DNA of 7,539 nt from Deltaproteobacteria bacterium (GCA_024641835.1 JAHECH010000192.1:1-7539), one strand, 5' to 3'. Positions 1-7,048 are shown, counted from the stretch's first letter. Translations and numbers: made by a program. The notes: generated from the sequence alone by a model not told the origin.

Positions 1-68
1 GAGGTACGGCTAGGCCGCAAGTCAGTGTCTGCGAAATGGCATCCCGGACTAAGGCAAAAGGAGTCTGG

Positions 69-88
69 ATTCCGGCTTTTGCCGGAAT
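69..88. repeat. Short dispersed-repeat-like palindrome (WIPAFAGMT type)
   Basis: Two perfect 8-bp arms, ATTCCGGC (69-76) and GCCGGAAT (81-88), flank a TTTT loop. The flanks, CTGG before and GACG after, match a sequence style that recurs many times in numerous proteobacterial genomes and resembles the ATTCCC/GGGAAT (dRS3-like) repeats of Neisseria. Read in frame on the plus strand it gives WIPAFAGMT, a peptide well known from wrongly predicted small proteins. It lies about 80 bp downstream of the hemW stop codon. In the hemW transcript the hairpin could stabilise a 3' end, but no T-tract follows it, so it is not a standard intrinsic terminator. The remainder of positions 1-167 holds nothing else that I recognise. 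Membership of a genome-wide family is recalled from general knowledge and was not searched. Confidence 0.7.
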
Positions 89-167
89 GACGAAAGAACA
101 GCAGTCTGGTAAGTTAGCGCCCATGGGAGAAGAAGAGGGGGAAAGGGTCTGTGGAAGAAGCGGGAGA

Positions 168-1277
168 TTATCCGGCGAGCAGAAGGGGGAGGCTGTCAGC
201 CACGAGATATCCATCCAGGGTAGGATTGATCCTGTCTCCATTGAGAACAACCAGCCCCGAGTCGACAAGCTGCCTGAGGATCGAGTCAGCCTGAGGGCAA
301 TCGCGGATCTCATCCACGGAAAGTCCCTCCCTTGTTCTGAACCCGAGCATCAGGCGTTCAAGGTGATATTGGTTTTCAGAAAGAGTCTCAGCTCCTGCAA
401 CGGGCGGCAGGCCCTGGCCAAGGGTCATGCAATAGGTCTCCACAGACCGGTGATTCCACCATCGGACGCCATCCCTGTAAGAATGGGCTGAAGGACCGAG
501 CCCCAGGTAGGGCGCGTGCTGCCAGTATTTCAGGTTGTGGCAGGACATGTTTTCTTTTCCCATGGCGAAGTTCGAAATCTCATAATGGAGATACCCCTTT
601 TCCTGGAGAAATGTGGAAGTGAGGATGAAAAGAGACCTCTCTTTCTCTTCACCCAAAGACTCGATCTGCCCATCCTCGTACATCTTTCCCAGGGGCGTAT
701 GCTCCTCCATGGTCAACTGGTAACAGGAGATGTGTTCCGGGTTGAAGCGAATCGTCTCCTCCAGATTCCTAAGCCATGCGGATTCTGCCTGGCCGGGCAG
801 GCCGTACATCAGGTCCATCCCCACCTTTGGAAACCCGGATTCCTTGATCCAATCGAGGGCTTTCTTTGCCTGAGAGGCGGAATGTCTTCTCCTCAGGAAT
901 CGAAGCTCTTCATCATCAAAGGACTGGACACCAAGGCTGATGCGGTTGACCCCCAGATCCCGAAGAACGGCCAGTTTTCCCGGGGTGACGTCATCCGGAT
1001 TCGCTTCCATCGTGAACTCTGCATCAGCGGTGATAGCGAATTGGTCATGGAGGCAATGGATGAGCTCTTCCAGCACTCGCTCGGAGAGGAGGGTAGGCGT
1101 GCCGCCGCCAAGGTAAACCGTGTCAAAGGGGGTAAAGCGATCCGTGTAAAGGGCAGCCTCTTTTCTCAGTGCTTCGAGCCACTCTGTAACGAGGGAAAGA
1201 GAAGTGACAGAGTAGAAGGCACAGTAAGGGCATTTGGTCTTGCAAAAAGGTACGTGAATGTAAAGACCAGGGTTCAT
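168..1277 (-). CDS. hemW: Radical SAM haem chaperone HemW
   Basis: The 369-aa product is a cytoplasmic radical SAM protein of the HemW family, once misnamed oxygen-independent coproporphyrinogen III oxidase. Family members bind haem and a [4Fe-4S] cluster and pass haem to respiratory enzymes. The radical SAM cluster motif is CKTKCPYC, with C12, C16 and C19. The SAM-binding GGGTP follows at 57-61, and EANPDD lies at 91-96. The HemW-type stretch HYEISNFA (231-238) leads to HNLKYW (247-252), the region linked to haem binding. A C-terminal HemN_C-like domain covers roughly 300-360. The extra N-terminal segment of true HemN is absent and the length is normal for HemW. The ATG lies 4 bp after the lepA stop, with only a weak purine-rich stretch ahead of it, so translation probably relies on coupling to lepA. 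Family assignment is firm; the physiological haem acceptor is unknown. Confidence 0.95.
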   Translation of the reverse strand: MNPGLYIHVPFCKTKCPYCAFYSVTSLSLVTEWLEALRKEAALYTDRFTPFDTVYLGGGTPTLLSERVLEELIHCLHDQFAITADAEFTMEANPDDVTPGKLAVLRDLGVNRISLGVQSFDDEELRFLRRRHSASQAKKALDWIKESGFPKVGMDLMYGLPGQAESAWLRNLEETIRFNPEHISCYQLTMEEHTPLGKMYEDGQIESLGEEKERSLFILTSTFLQEKGYLHYEISNFAMGKENMSCHNLKYWQHAPYLGLGPSAHSYRDGVRWWNHRSVETYCMTLGQGLPPVAGAETLSENQYHLERLMLGFRTREGLSVDEIRDCPQADSILRQLVDSGLVVLNGDRINPTLDGYLVADSLPLLLAG

Positions 1278-1281
1278 AGGG

Positions 1282-3078
1282 TCAGTCCGTTTTCGCCTTT
1301 AACACAGCCACGAAAGCGCTCTGAGGGATCATGACCGATCCGACCATCTTCATTTTTCTTTTGCCCTTTCTCTGTTTCTCCAGGAGTTTTCGTTTCCTGG
1401 TGATGTCTCCGCCATAGCACTTGGCGGTCACATCCTTGCGGAAAGGATTGACGGTGGAACGGGAAATGATTTTCCCGCCGATCGCGCCCTGGATGGCAAT
1501 CTTGAACTGGTGCCTGGGGATTTCTTCCTTGAGGCGGTCGCAGACCTGAACCGCCCACTCCCTTGCGCGGTCGCTGTGGACGATGAGGGAAAGGGCGTCC
1601 ACTTTCTCGCCATTCACGAGGATGTCGAGCTTAACCAGGCTGCTTTCCCTGTACCCGATCAGCTCATAGTCAAAGGAGCCGTAGCCCTGGGTGACCGTCT
1701 TCAGCTTGTCGTAGAAATCGACGATGACTTCCGCAAGGGGCATATCGAAAAGAACCTCGATCCTTCCCGGTGCAGGATAGTTGAAACGGGAATTGACTCC
1801 CCGCCGCTCCATGCAGAGCTTCATGATGGCTCCCATGTACCGTTCGGGTGCAATGATGGCTGCCCTGATGTAAGGCTCGGCACAAGCCATGATCGTTTCA
1901 GGATCAGGATAATACTGAGGATTATCCACTGTGATCATCTTTTCATCCTTGAGCGTGAACTGGTACTGAACGCTCGGCACGGTCATGATAAAAGCCTGGC
2001 CGTATTCTCTTTCGAGCCTCTCCTGCACGATTTCGAGATGGAGCAGGCCAAGAAAGCCGCAGCGAAATCCCTGGCCCAGGGCTGCAGAGGAGTCTTTTTG
2101 GTACACAAGGGCAGCATCGTTCAGCTTATACTTTTCAAGAGACTCCACGAGAGATTGATAATCCTCTGAAGAGATGGGGTAGAGGGAAGAGAACACAACC
2201 GGTTTGACGTCTTTGAACCCGGGCAGAGGAGCAGGCGCAGGTCTGGCGTCGAGGGTGATGGTATCCCCGATGCGGGTATCGCTCACGGTTTTGACGCCGG
2301 AGATGACATATCCCACCTCGCCGGCAGAGAGGCTATTCCTCGGTTCCCGGTTCAAGCGAAAGATCCCCACTTCTTCAACTTTGTATGCTGCCTGGTTGTA
2401 CATGAATCGAATGATATCTCCAGGCCGGACAGTGCCCTCAAAAAGCCGGCAACTCACGATGACACCCCGAAAAGAGTCATACCGGGCATCGAACATCAAA
2501 GCTGCAAGCGGGCTTTCGGCGCTGCCTCTGGGCTCCGGGATTCGCTCTACGATCGTCTCCAGGACCTCCTCAATGCCTGTGCCTTCTTTGGCAGAGCAGA
2601 GGATGGCCAGGTCCGGGTCGAGGCCCAGTTCCCTGTCCATCTGCTCTTTCACCTGCTCTACGTCTGCTGAAGGCAGGTCGATCTTGTTGATCACAGGAAC
2701 GATGGCCAAGTCATGTTCCATGGCCATGTAAAGGTTGGAGATCGTCTGCGCCTGCACACCCTGTGACGCGTCCACCAGGAGCAGCACGCCGTCGCAGGAT
2801 GCAAGGGCGCGGGAGACTTCATAGGAGAAATCCACATGGCCGGGTGTGTCGATCAGGTTGAGGGCAAATTCTTCTCCCCTCTTGTTCACATACGGAAGGG
2901 TGATGGTGTGGCTCTTGATGGTGATGCCCCTCTCCCTTTCCAGGTCCATGGAGTCCAGGATCTGGTCCCTGAAGAGGCGTTCCTCGACAAGACCTGTCCG
3001 CTGGATCAGCCGATCCGCCAGGGTGGATTTTCCGTGATCGATATGAGCAATGATGCTGAAATTGCGTATTCTAGCCAT
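1282..3078 (-). CDS. lepA: Elongation factor 4 (LepA), ribosomal GTPase
   Basis: The 598-aa product is full-length LepA/EF4, a translational GTPase that binds the ribosome and acts in back-translocation or 30S assembly. The G motifs appear in order: G1 AHIDHGKST (11-19), G2 RERGITI (48-54), G3 DTPGH (77-81), G4 NKID (131-134) and G5 SAK (162-164). An EF-G-like domain II (about 190-275) and EF-G-like domains III and V (about 290-480) follow. The LepA-specific C-terminal domain contains CYGGDITRKRKLLEKQ (554-569) and a lysine/arginine-rich tail. There is no EF-G domain IV, as expected. The start MARIRNFSIIAHIDHG matches the family, yet no good Shine-Dalgarno sequence sits just before it; the nearest, GGGAG, is about 19 nt upstream. 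hemW follows after 4 bp. No lepB (signal peptidase) is present here, although it often neighbours lepA in proteobacteria. Confidence 0.98.
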   Translation of the reverse strand: MARIRNFSIIAHIDHGKSTLADRLIQRTGLVEERLFRDQILDSMDLERERGITIKSHTITLPYVNKRGEEFALNLIDTPGHVDFSYEVSRALASCDGVLLLVDASQGVQAQTISNLYMAMEHDLAIVPVINKIDLPSADVEQVKEQMDRELGLDPDLAILCSAKEGTGIEEVLETIVERIPEPRGSAESPLAALMFDARYDSFRGVIVSCRLFEGTVRPGDIIRFMYNQAAYKVEEVGIFRLNREPRNSLSAGEVGYVISGVKTVSDTRIGDTITLDARPAPAPLPGFKDVKPVVFSSLYPISSEDYQSLVESLEKYKLNDAALVYQKDSSAALGQGFRCGFLGLLHLEIVQERLEREYGQAFIMTVPSVQYQFTLKDEKMITVDNPQYYPDPETIMACAEPYIRAAIIAPERYMGAIMKLCMERRGVNSRFNYPAPGRIEVLFDMPLAEVIVDFYDKLKTVTQGYGSFDYELIGYRESSLVKLDILVNGEKVDALSLIVHSDRAREWAVQVCDRLKEEIPRHQFKIAIQGAIGGKIISRSTVNPFRKDVTAKCYGGDITRKRKLLEKQRKGKRKMKMVGSVMIPQSAFVAVLKAKTD

Positions 3079-3118
3079 AGTGCTTTTGTGGTCAATACTC
3101 CCTCATTTCGGTCTCGTA

Positions 3119-3147
3119 TCTATGTTCGTCAATCTGGTTTTTGTCAA
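3119..3147 (-). promoter_or_regulatory. Candidate lepA-hemW promoter
   Basis: A perfect -35 hexamer TTGACA occupies 3147-3142 on the minus strand and overlaps the TGA stop of the upstream methyltransferase gene. Seventeen bases further on is a weak -10, CATAGA (3124-3119). A 19-base spacer would give TAGATA, also a partial match. It lies about 40 bp upstream of the lepA start. The -35 match is strong and the -10 is poor, so the call is tentative. It would allow lepA-hemW to be transcribed independently of the genes before it. Confidence 0.3.
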
Positions 3148-4307
3148 TACATTTCAAATTTCGCAAGCCTTCCGTCAAGACCTCCGCTCTTGAGCGCCTT
3201 TTTCCAGGAAGGCCTGAGCCCGATATAAGGGATCAACTCCCGGTTCCCGAAATAGATATACGCTTGCGAGCCCTTGCACTTCTTTTTCAGAAAATCTCCA
3301 AGGTCCTTGTACAAGCTCGCAAGGTTCTGATCTTTTCCGAGCCGGATGCCGTATGGAGGATTGGTGATGATCACCCTCTCAGCCAAATCCTCGATCGCTC
3401 GAAAATCCATCACCTTGAGGCTGATTCTCTCACCTTGAGGCAGCGTGCGTGCGTTTTTTCGCGCTGTCGCCACAGCCTCTGGAGATACATCGCTTCCTTC
3501 GATGAGGTCTTGCGGCACATCACGAACCGCGCCGAGGGTCTCTTTTCTCACACCCTGCCAGAGAGCTGCATCAAAGTCAGGCATGAACTCAAAACCGAAG
3601 CGTTTTCGGAACAAGCCGGATGGGACCCGGCCATAGGCCATCAGCGCTTCGATGAGGAGGGTGCCGGAGCCGCACATGGGATCGTAAAGGGGTTTTGAGC
3701 CGTCCCAGCCTGAAAGGCGAATGATGGCTGCGGCAACGATTTCCTGCATGGGAGCCTCCACGGTCTCATCGCGGTATCCCCTGCGGTGGAGCGAGCCGCC
3801 CGAAGTGTCGAAACTGATCACTGCTCTGTTGTTCTCGATATGGAGATTGATCCACACATCCGGCTCGATCCTCTGAACGCTGGGCCTTTGGCCGAACTTC
3901 TCCAGGAAATAGTCTGCAATCGCATCCTTGAGTCGAAGGCTGGCGTACTGGGAGTGCTTTATGCTGCTGTGTGAGACGCTGCTAAAGACTGCGAAAGTCT
4001 GACGGGGATTGAAAAAATCTTCCCATGAGATTTCTTTCGCTTTTCTGTAAAGGTAATCCGTATTGTGACAGCGAAAACTTGTAAGAGGTGCGAGCACCCT
4101 GCTGATCAAGCGGGAAGCGTAGTTAATGCGGTAGAGGCCTGCCTTGTCCGCCTCAAAGAAGATGCCCCGGAAGCCCGGCTTGATGTTTTGGGCTCCCAGT
4201 TCCCCAAGTTCCTTTGCTCCAAGCTCACCGATCTCTTCTTGGGTCTGGGCAAAAAAACGATTTGTCCGCTGGTATTCAAACATGATGGGGAGATGTCCAA
4301 AGTCCAT
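3144..4307 (-). CDS. THUMP-domain RNA methyltransferase, RlmL N-terminal-half type
   Basis: The 387-aa product is a class I SAM-dependent RNA guanine-N2 methyltransferase of the RlmL/YpsC group, expected to act on 23S rRNA in the cytoplasm. A ferredoxin-like/THUMP region covers about 15-165, beginning RFFAQTQEEIGELGAKEL and ending near LHRRGYR (164-170). The catalytic domain follows: motif I DPMCGSGTLLIEA (199-211), an acidic motif GSDVSPEAV (261-269) and the catalytic NPPYG (306-310). E. coli RlmL carries a second methyltransferase domain (RlmK) at its C-terminus, making about 700 aa; that half is absent here, as in the short bacterial homologues. The start at 4307 is preceded by GAGG four bases upstream. 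An alternative ATG at 4283 (MFEYQR) fits family starts but has no ribosome binding site. The exact modified base cannot be decided from the sequence. Confidence 0.9.
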   Translation of the reverse strand: MDFGHLPIMFEYQRTNRFFAQTQEEIGELGAKELGELGAQNIKPGFRGIFFEADKAGLYRINYASRLISRVLAPLTSFRCHNTDYLYRKAKEISWEDFFNPRQTFAVFSSVSHSSIKHSQYASLRLKDAIADYFLEKFGQRPSVQRIEPDVWINLHIENNRAVISFDTSGGSLHRRGYRDETVEAPMQEIVAAAIIRLSGWDGSKPLYDPMCGSGTLLIEALMAYGRVPSGLFRKRFGFEFMPDFDAALWQGVRKETLGAVRDVPQDLIEGSDVSPEAVATARKNARTLPQGERISLKVMDFRAIEDLAERVIITNPPYGIRLGKDQNLASLYKDLGDFLKKKCKGSQAYIYFGNRELIPYIGLRPSWKKALKSGGLDGRLAKFEMY

Positions 4308-4548
4308 CCCGCCTCACGAGATGTGATGATTAAAATTTGTTGCTTGGATCGAAAGAAGGCTTAAGGTCCACGGTACACGGCGCAAGGAAAATACAATCAA
4401 TGAAAGAGGCGCTCTTGGACCTGAACCGCTGGCCTTGTATGTTGAACCGTCGGTTGTGGCCCTTCCGAAACAAGTTTTACCACGGCCGATCCGCCATGTG
4501 ACGTTTAGCCCACATATCGGATCTGGTATGCCACTGAAGTTTGGCGAT
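4308..4548. other. Intergenic region between ccsA and the methyltransferase gene
   Basis: This 241-bp stretch has no convincing gene. Small open frames exist on both strands, but none has a ribosome binding site or a recognisable protein. Near the methyltransferase start, the minus strand offers a -10-like TTTAAT (4334-4329) with only a poor -35 (TTCTTT) ahead of it. The one clear structure is the stem-loop at 4488-4523. The gap is much longer than the 4 to 65 bp between the other minus-strand neighbours, so the methyltransferase and downstream genes probably form a separate transcription unit from resB-ccsA. Confidence 0.6.
4488..4523 (-). other. Stem-loop downstream of ccsA
   Basis: Two 13-nt arms (4488-4500 and 4511-4523) enclose a 10-nt loop, and 11 of 13 positions are complementary at DNA level. 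In the minus-strand RNA one of the two mismatches becomes a G-U pair, leaving a single A-G mismatch; in plus-strand RNA both remain unpaired (C-U and C-A). The structure therefore fits better in the resB-ccsA transcript. It begins 25 bp after the ccsA stop codon. No run of T follows, so it is not a canonical Rho-independent terminator; it could instead be a 3'-end stabiliser or a processing site. Confidence 0.5.
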
Positions 4549-5391
4549 TTATGATGCGCCATAGCTGTGGAGGCCGGGAAGATAATTCACGCCGAAATAG
4601 GTGAACAAGACACAGAAGAAGCCAAGGATGCAGAAAACAGCCAGCCGCTTTCCCCGCCAGCCTCGCATCATGCGGGAGTGGAGAAGCGCGGCATAGACGA
4701 TCCAAGTGACGAGGGACCAGGTTTCCTTTGGATCCCAGCCCCAGTACCTGCCCCAGGCTGTGTTGGCCCACACCGCTCCGGTGATAATTCCGATAGTGAG
4801 CATGAGAAAGCCTGTGACAATCATCTGATATATCAGTTCGTCTAGGGCAGAAACACCGGGGATGAGGTTCAGGAAACGGCTTTTTCTCTCCTGAGATTCC
4901 AACTTCTTGAGAAGGTACATCAGGCTGAAACCGAAGGCGACACCGAAGGCTGCATATCCTACAAAGCAGGTGATCACATGAGCGATGAGCCAGTTGCTTT
5001 TGAGGGCAGGGAGAAGAGGCTCGATGCGATCTTGGATGCTGGGTGATAGGGATGCATAAGCCATGGCCAAGAAAGCGAGCGGGGTGACGAAGGTTCCGAT
5101 AGTCCTGTTCTCTGTACGCCGTTCCACGATCAGGGACATCGCCACAATGGCCCACGCAAAGAAGATAAGGGATTCGTAGAGATTCGAAAGGGGAGCGTGC
5201 CCGATGCCCAGTTGATAGGACTCAACCCACCTGAGAATGATGGCAAAAGTGTGAGCTGCAAGGCCAGCCAAGGTGACAAAGGTCGCAATGCGGCCAAGGA
5301 TCTCTTTTCCCATGACCATCCTGAGAAAGTAGAGGAGGAAGGAGAAGAAATAAACAAAGGTCGTGTAGCTGAGGATTACTGAACTGACCAT
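4549..5391 (-). CDS. ccsA: Cytochrome c biogenesis protein CcsA (also called CcsB/ResC)
   Basis: The 280-aa polytopic membrane protein is the haem-handling subunit of system II cytochrome c maturation. It works with ResB to export haem and attach it to CXXCH motifs of apocytochromes outside the cytoplasmic membrane. About eight hydrophobic segments are visible, near residues 4-24, 33-54, 73-89, 98-115, 133-160, 188-208, 225-240 and 250-268. The tryptophan-rich WWD motif is WGRYWGWDPKETWSL (213-227). Histidines H138, H238 (LLHSR) and H275 (GLHSYG) occupy the places expected for the two periplasmic haem ligands and one membrane haem ligand; that mapping is by family comparison. The length is typical of the compact family members. 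GGAG lies 5 bases before the ATG, a good ribosome binding site. The gene follows resB after 18 bp, so the two are almost surely co-transcribed. Confidence 0.95.
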   Translation of the reverse strand: MVSSVILSYTTFVYFFSFLLYFLRMVMGKEILGRIATFVTLAGLAAHTFAIILRWVESYQLGIGHAPLSNLYESLIFFAWAIVAMSLIVERRTENRTIGTFVTPLAFLAMAYASLSPSIQDRIEPLLPALKSNWLIAHVITCFVGYAAFGVAFGFSLMYLLKKLESQERKSRFLNLIPGVSALDELIYQMIVTGFLMLTIGIITGAVWANTAWGRYWGWDPKETWSLVTWIVYAALLHSRMMRGWRGKRLAVFCILGFFCVLFTYFGVNYLPGLHSYGAS

Positions 5392-5409
5392 ATGGTCTCC
5401 ATATCGGTT

Positions 5410-6810
5410 TTATTCCAGTGTGGCGCGCATCTTGCCGGCCAGATCATCCAATTCCTTTTCAAACCCTACTTGATTTCTTTTCACCCTGCCGGCGACACTG
5501 ATGTTCACTTTGTTCTTGGATTTTGAGACCTGAATCCAGACTCTCCGATGGGACATGAAAAACGTAGCGAAGAGCCCGATGATGATGAAGCAAAATCCAA
5601 GGTAGACGAGGACAACACCGGGATCCCTGTTCACCTGTAGCCCCGTGTAATACCTCTCTTCAATCTTCTCCAGCGTGAAGGCGTAAGGTTCAAAAGCCTT
5701 TGGATTGAGCTTCGGGAATTTCTCCATAATCCCCGGAAAGTGCTGCCTGATCATCTCCTGGTTCTGGAAGACCCAGAAACGAACTTCGTCCCCGCCAGAA
5801 GGTTTTACGGCCACATACACGGCAGGGCCCATTCTCATGAAATCAGACCGGACATCGACCACCTGAAACTGGGCGGAACCGCCGGGCAGTTGTTCTGCCT
5901 GACCTACCTCGACGTCAAGGGCTGTGTTCTTGGAGCTGTTTTCCTTGGTGATGCCTAACCGCACCTTTTTCCCTGGGATGGCGCCGTAGCTGGACTGATA
6001 AAACGTAATGCCCATGAAGGTGATGGGATCGTTTACCATCAAGGCACCTTGCATGGCAACTTTGCCCTTGAAGATGAACGAAAGATCGGATCGGTATTCT
6101 TTTGGAGCACCGTTATCATAGAACTCCGCCACAAATCGGTCGCAGCGAACCTCAAAAGGGAGTTTCACGGAGGCCTCGCTCTTGGTCGATGCGACCGTGT
6201 CGATCATGCCGCCTTCCGGGATATTGACGAATGCCTCAAAACCGAAGAAGGAGCCTATGATGCCGCCGATCAGGATCAGGAGAACGCTGAAATGAACCAA
6301 ATAAACGGAGAAGTAGGAATACCGGCCCTTTTCGCCGGAAACATAATGGCCCTTTTCCGTCTCTTTGGTTTCCACATTTCTGTATTTGTTCTTCAGGAAT
6401 TCAGCTACTTGATTCGATACAGCATTCAAGTCCCCTTTTACGGAAAGAATCCTCTGGGGTGGCAGATTCTCATAAGGCTTTGCCCTGTCTGGCTGTGGCA
6501 AGGCCCGGTAGAGCTTCAAGGACGAGGGGAAGCGGTCAATGGAGCATACGATCAGGTTTAATGCGAGCGCACCGATGATCAGCCTGAACCATACCGAGTG
6601 GTATAAATCAAAGAGTTGCAGAGAATAGAGGAAACTAACCATGCCCGGACTTAACCGCTGAGCCCATTCCATGGCTCTCTCTTGCTGGGGAATGACTGTA
6701 CCGAGAATGGAAGCGACGGCAAGGATGATCAAAAGGAGCAGGGTGAGCTTGACCGATGCAAGGGCGCTCCAGATAGCATCATTTTGTTTTTTATTGTCAG
6801 GTGAACTCAT
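5410..6810 (-). CDS. resB: Cytochrome c biogenesis protein ResB (Ccs1)
   Basis: The 466-aa product is the ResB/Ccs1 subunit of system II cytochrome c maturation, partner of CcsA in haem delivery. The pattern is typical: membrane segments at about 18-37, 64-82 and 159-181, a large extracytoplasmic domain from about 182 to 387, and a last membrane segment at about 389-410. H163 (VYLVHFSVLLILIGG) sits in the third segment where the conserved membrane haem-ligand histidine is expected. The motif GLQVNRDPGV (380-389) just before the last segment is a family hallmark. The short N-terminal tail (MSSPDNKKQ) is cytoplasmic. The start codon is preceded by AGAAGG, but at a rather long spacing of 12 nt. 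No thiol-reducing partner (CcdA or ResA type) is encoded in the window. Confidence 0.95.
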   Translation of the reverse strand: MSSPDNKKQNDAIWSALASVKLTLLLLIILAVASILGTVIPQQERAMEWAQRLSPGMVSFLYSLQLFDLYHSVWFRLIIGALALNLIVCSIDRFPSSLKLYRALPQPDRAKPYENLPPQRILSVKGDLNAVSNQVAEFLKNKYRNVETKETEKGHYVSGEKGRYSYFSVYLVHFSVLLILIGGIIGSFFGFEAFVNIPEGGMIDTVASTKSEASVKLPFEVRCDRFVAEFYDNGAPKEYRSDLSFIFKGKVAMQGALMVNDPITFMGITFYQSSYGAIPGKKVRLGITKENSSKNTALDVEVGQAEQLPGGSAQFQVVDVRSDFMRMGPAVYVAVKPSGGDEVRFWVFQNQEMIRQHFPGIMEKFPKLNPKAFEPYAFTLEKIEERYYTGLQVNRDPGVVLVYLGFCFIIIGLFATFFMSHRRVWIQVSKSKNKVNISVAGRVKRNQVGFEKELDDLAGKMRATLE

Positions 6811-6850
6811 CGAAGCCGAAAGCCTTCTTTTTTAGCATACTAGATTAGTC

Positions 6851-6879
6851 AACATAGCGTCTCTGCTCGAAGCGGTCAA
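6851..6879 (-). promoter_or_regulatory. Candidate sigma70 promoter for resB-ccsA
   Basis: On the minus strand TTGACC (6879-6874) and TATGTT (6856-6851) are separated by exactly 17 bases. They match the -35 consensus at five of six positions and the -10 at four of six. The elements lie 40 to 70 bp upstream of the resB start, facing the right way. Transcription would begin near 6843, giving a leader of about 33 nt. Confidence 0.5.
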
Positions 6880-6975
6880 TGGGTTTGGCGGGGGGAGCTG
6901 AAGAATTTTTGCTCCGGGGATCTGCGCTCTGTTCCACCAAAGTGCAGAGTATTTTGTCGAAAGGCAATAAAATGA

Positions 6976-7019
6976 TTGACGGGTAAGCGATATTTATGAT
7001 AAAAATGTTAAATTATAGT
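6976..7019 (+). promoter_or_regulatory. Candidate serS promoter region
   Basis: An AT-rich stretch before serS has a -35-like TTGACG (6976-6981) and several possible -10 boxes: TATGAT (6995-7000, spacer only 13), GATAAA (6998-7003, spacer 16) and TATAGT (7014-7019, without a good -35). No pair is ideal, so the region is a likely promoter but the exact elements are unresolved. Confidence 0.35.
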
Positions 7020-7036
7020 CGAATTGATTTCCCCGC

Positions 7037-7041
7037 TAAGG
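7037..7041 (+). promoter_or_regulatory. serS ribosome binding site
   Basis: TAAGG is followed after 7 bases (TTAATAC) by the ATG at 7049. The spacing is normal and it fixes the serS start at this codon. Confidence 0.65.
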
Positions 7042-7048
7042 TTAATAC

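Noticed and set aside
69..88. Intrinsic terminator for hemW
   Set aside because: The hairpin is strong, but no T-run follows it on the minus strand, so it does not meet the usual terminator pattern.
36..491. 151-codon plus-strand open frame
   Set aside because: It translates the dispersed palindrome (WIPAFAGMT) and then runs antisense through the hemW 3' end. It has no ribosome binding site and no protein family resemblance.
516..1334. 272-codon plus-strand open frame antisense to hemW
   Set aside because: It mirrors the codon pattern of hemW, which is unmistakably coding on the minus strand. Its product has no recognisable domain.
1510..2169. 219-codon plus-strand open frame antisense to lepA
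   Set aside because: It is a shadow of the conserved lepA coding frame, and the product resembles nothing known to me.
4314..4562. 82-codon minus-strand open frame between ccsA and the methyltransferase
   Set aside because: It starts inside the ccsA end without a ribosome binding site, its composition is not protein-like, and it reads through the stem-loop at 4488-4523. A degraded gene cannot be excluded but is not supported.
6812..6833. Small plus-strand hairpin with a GAAA loop followed by six T, terminator-like
   Set aside because: The stem is only four base pairs plus one, with a mismatch, and no plus-strand gene ends nearby. It is better explained as the resB leader structure on the other strand.
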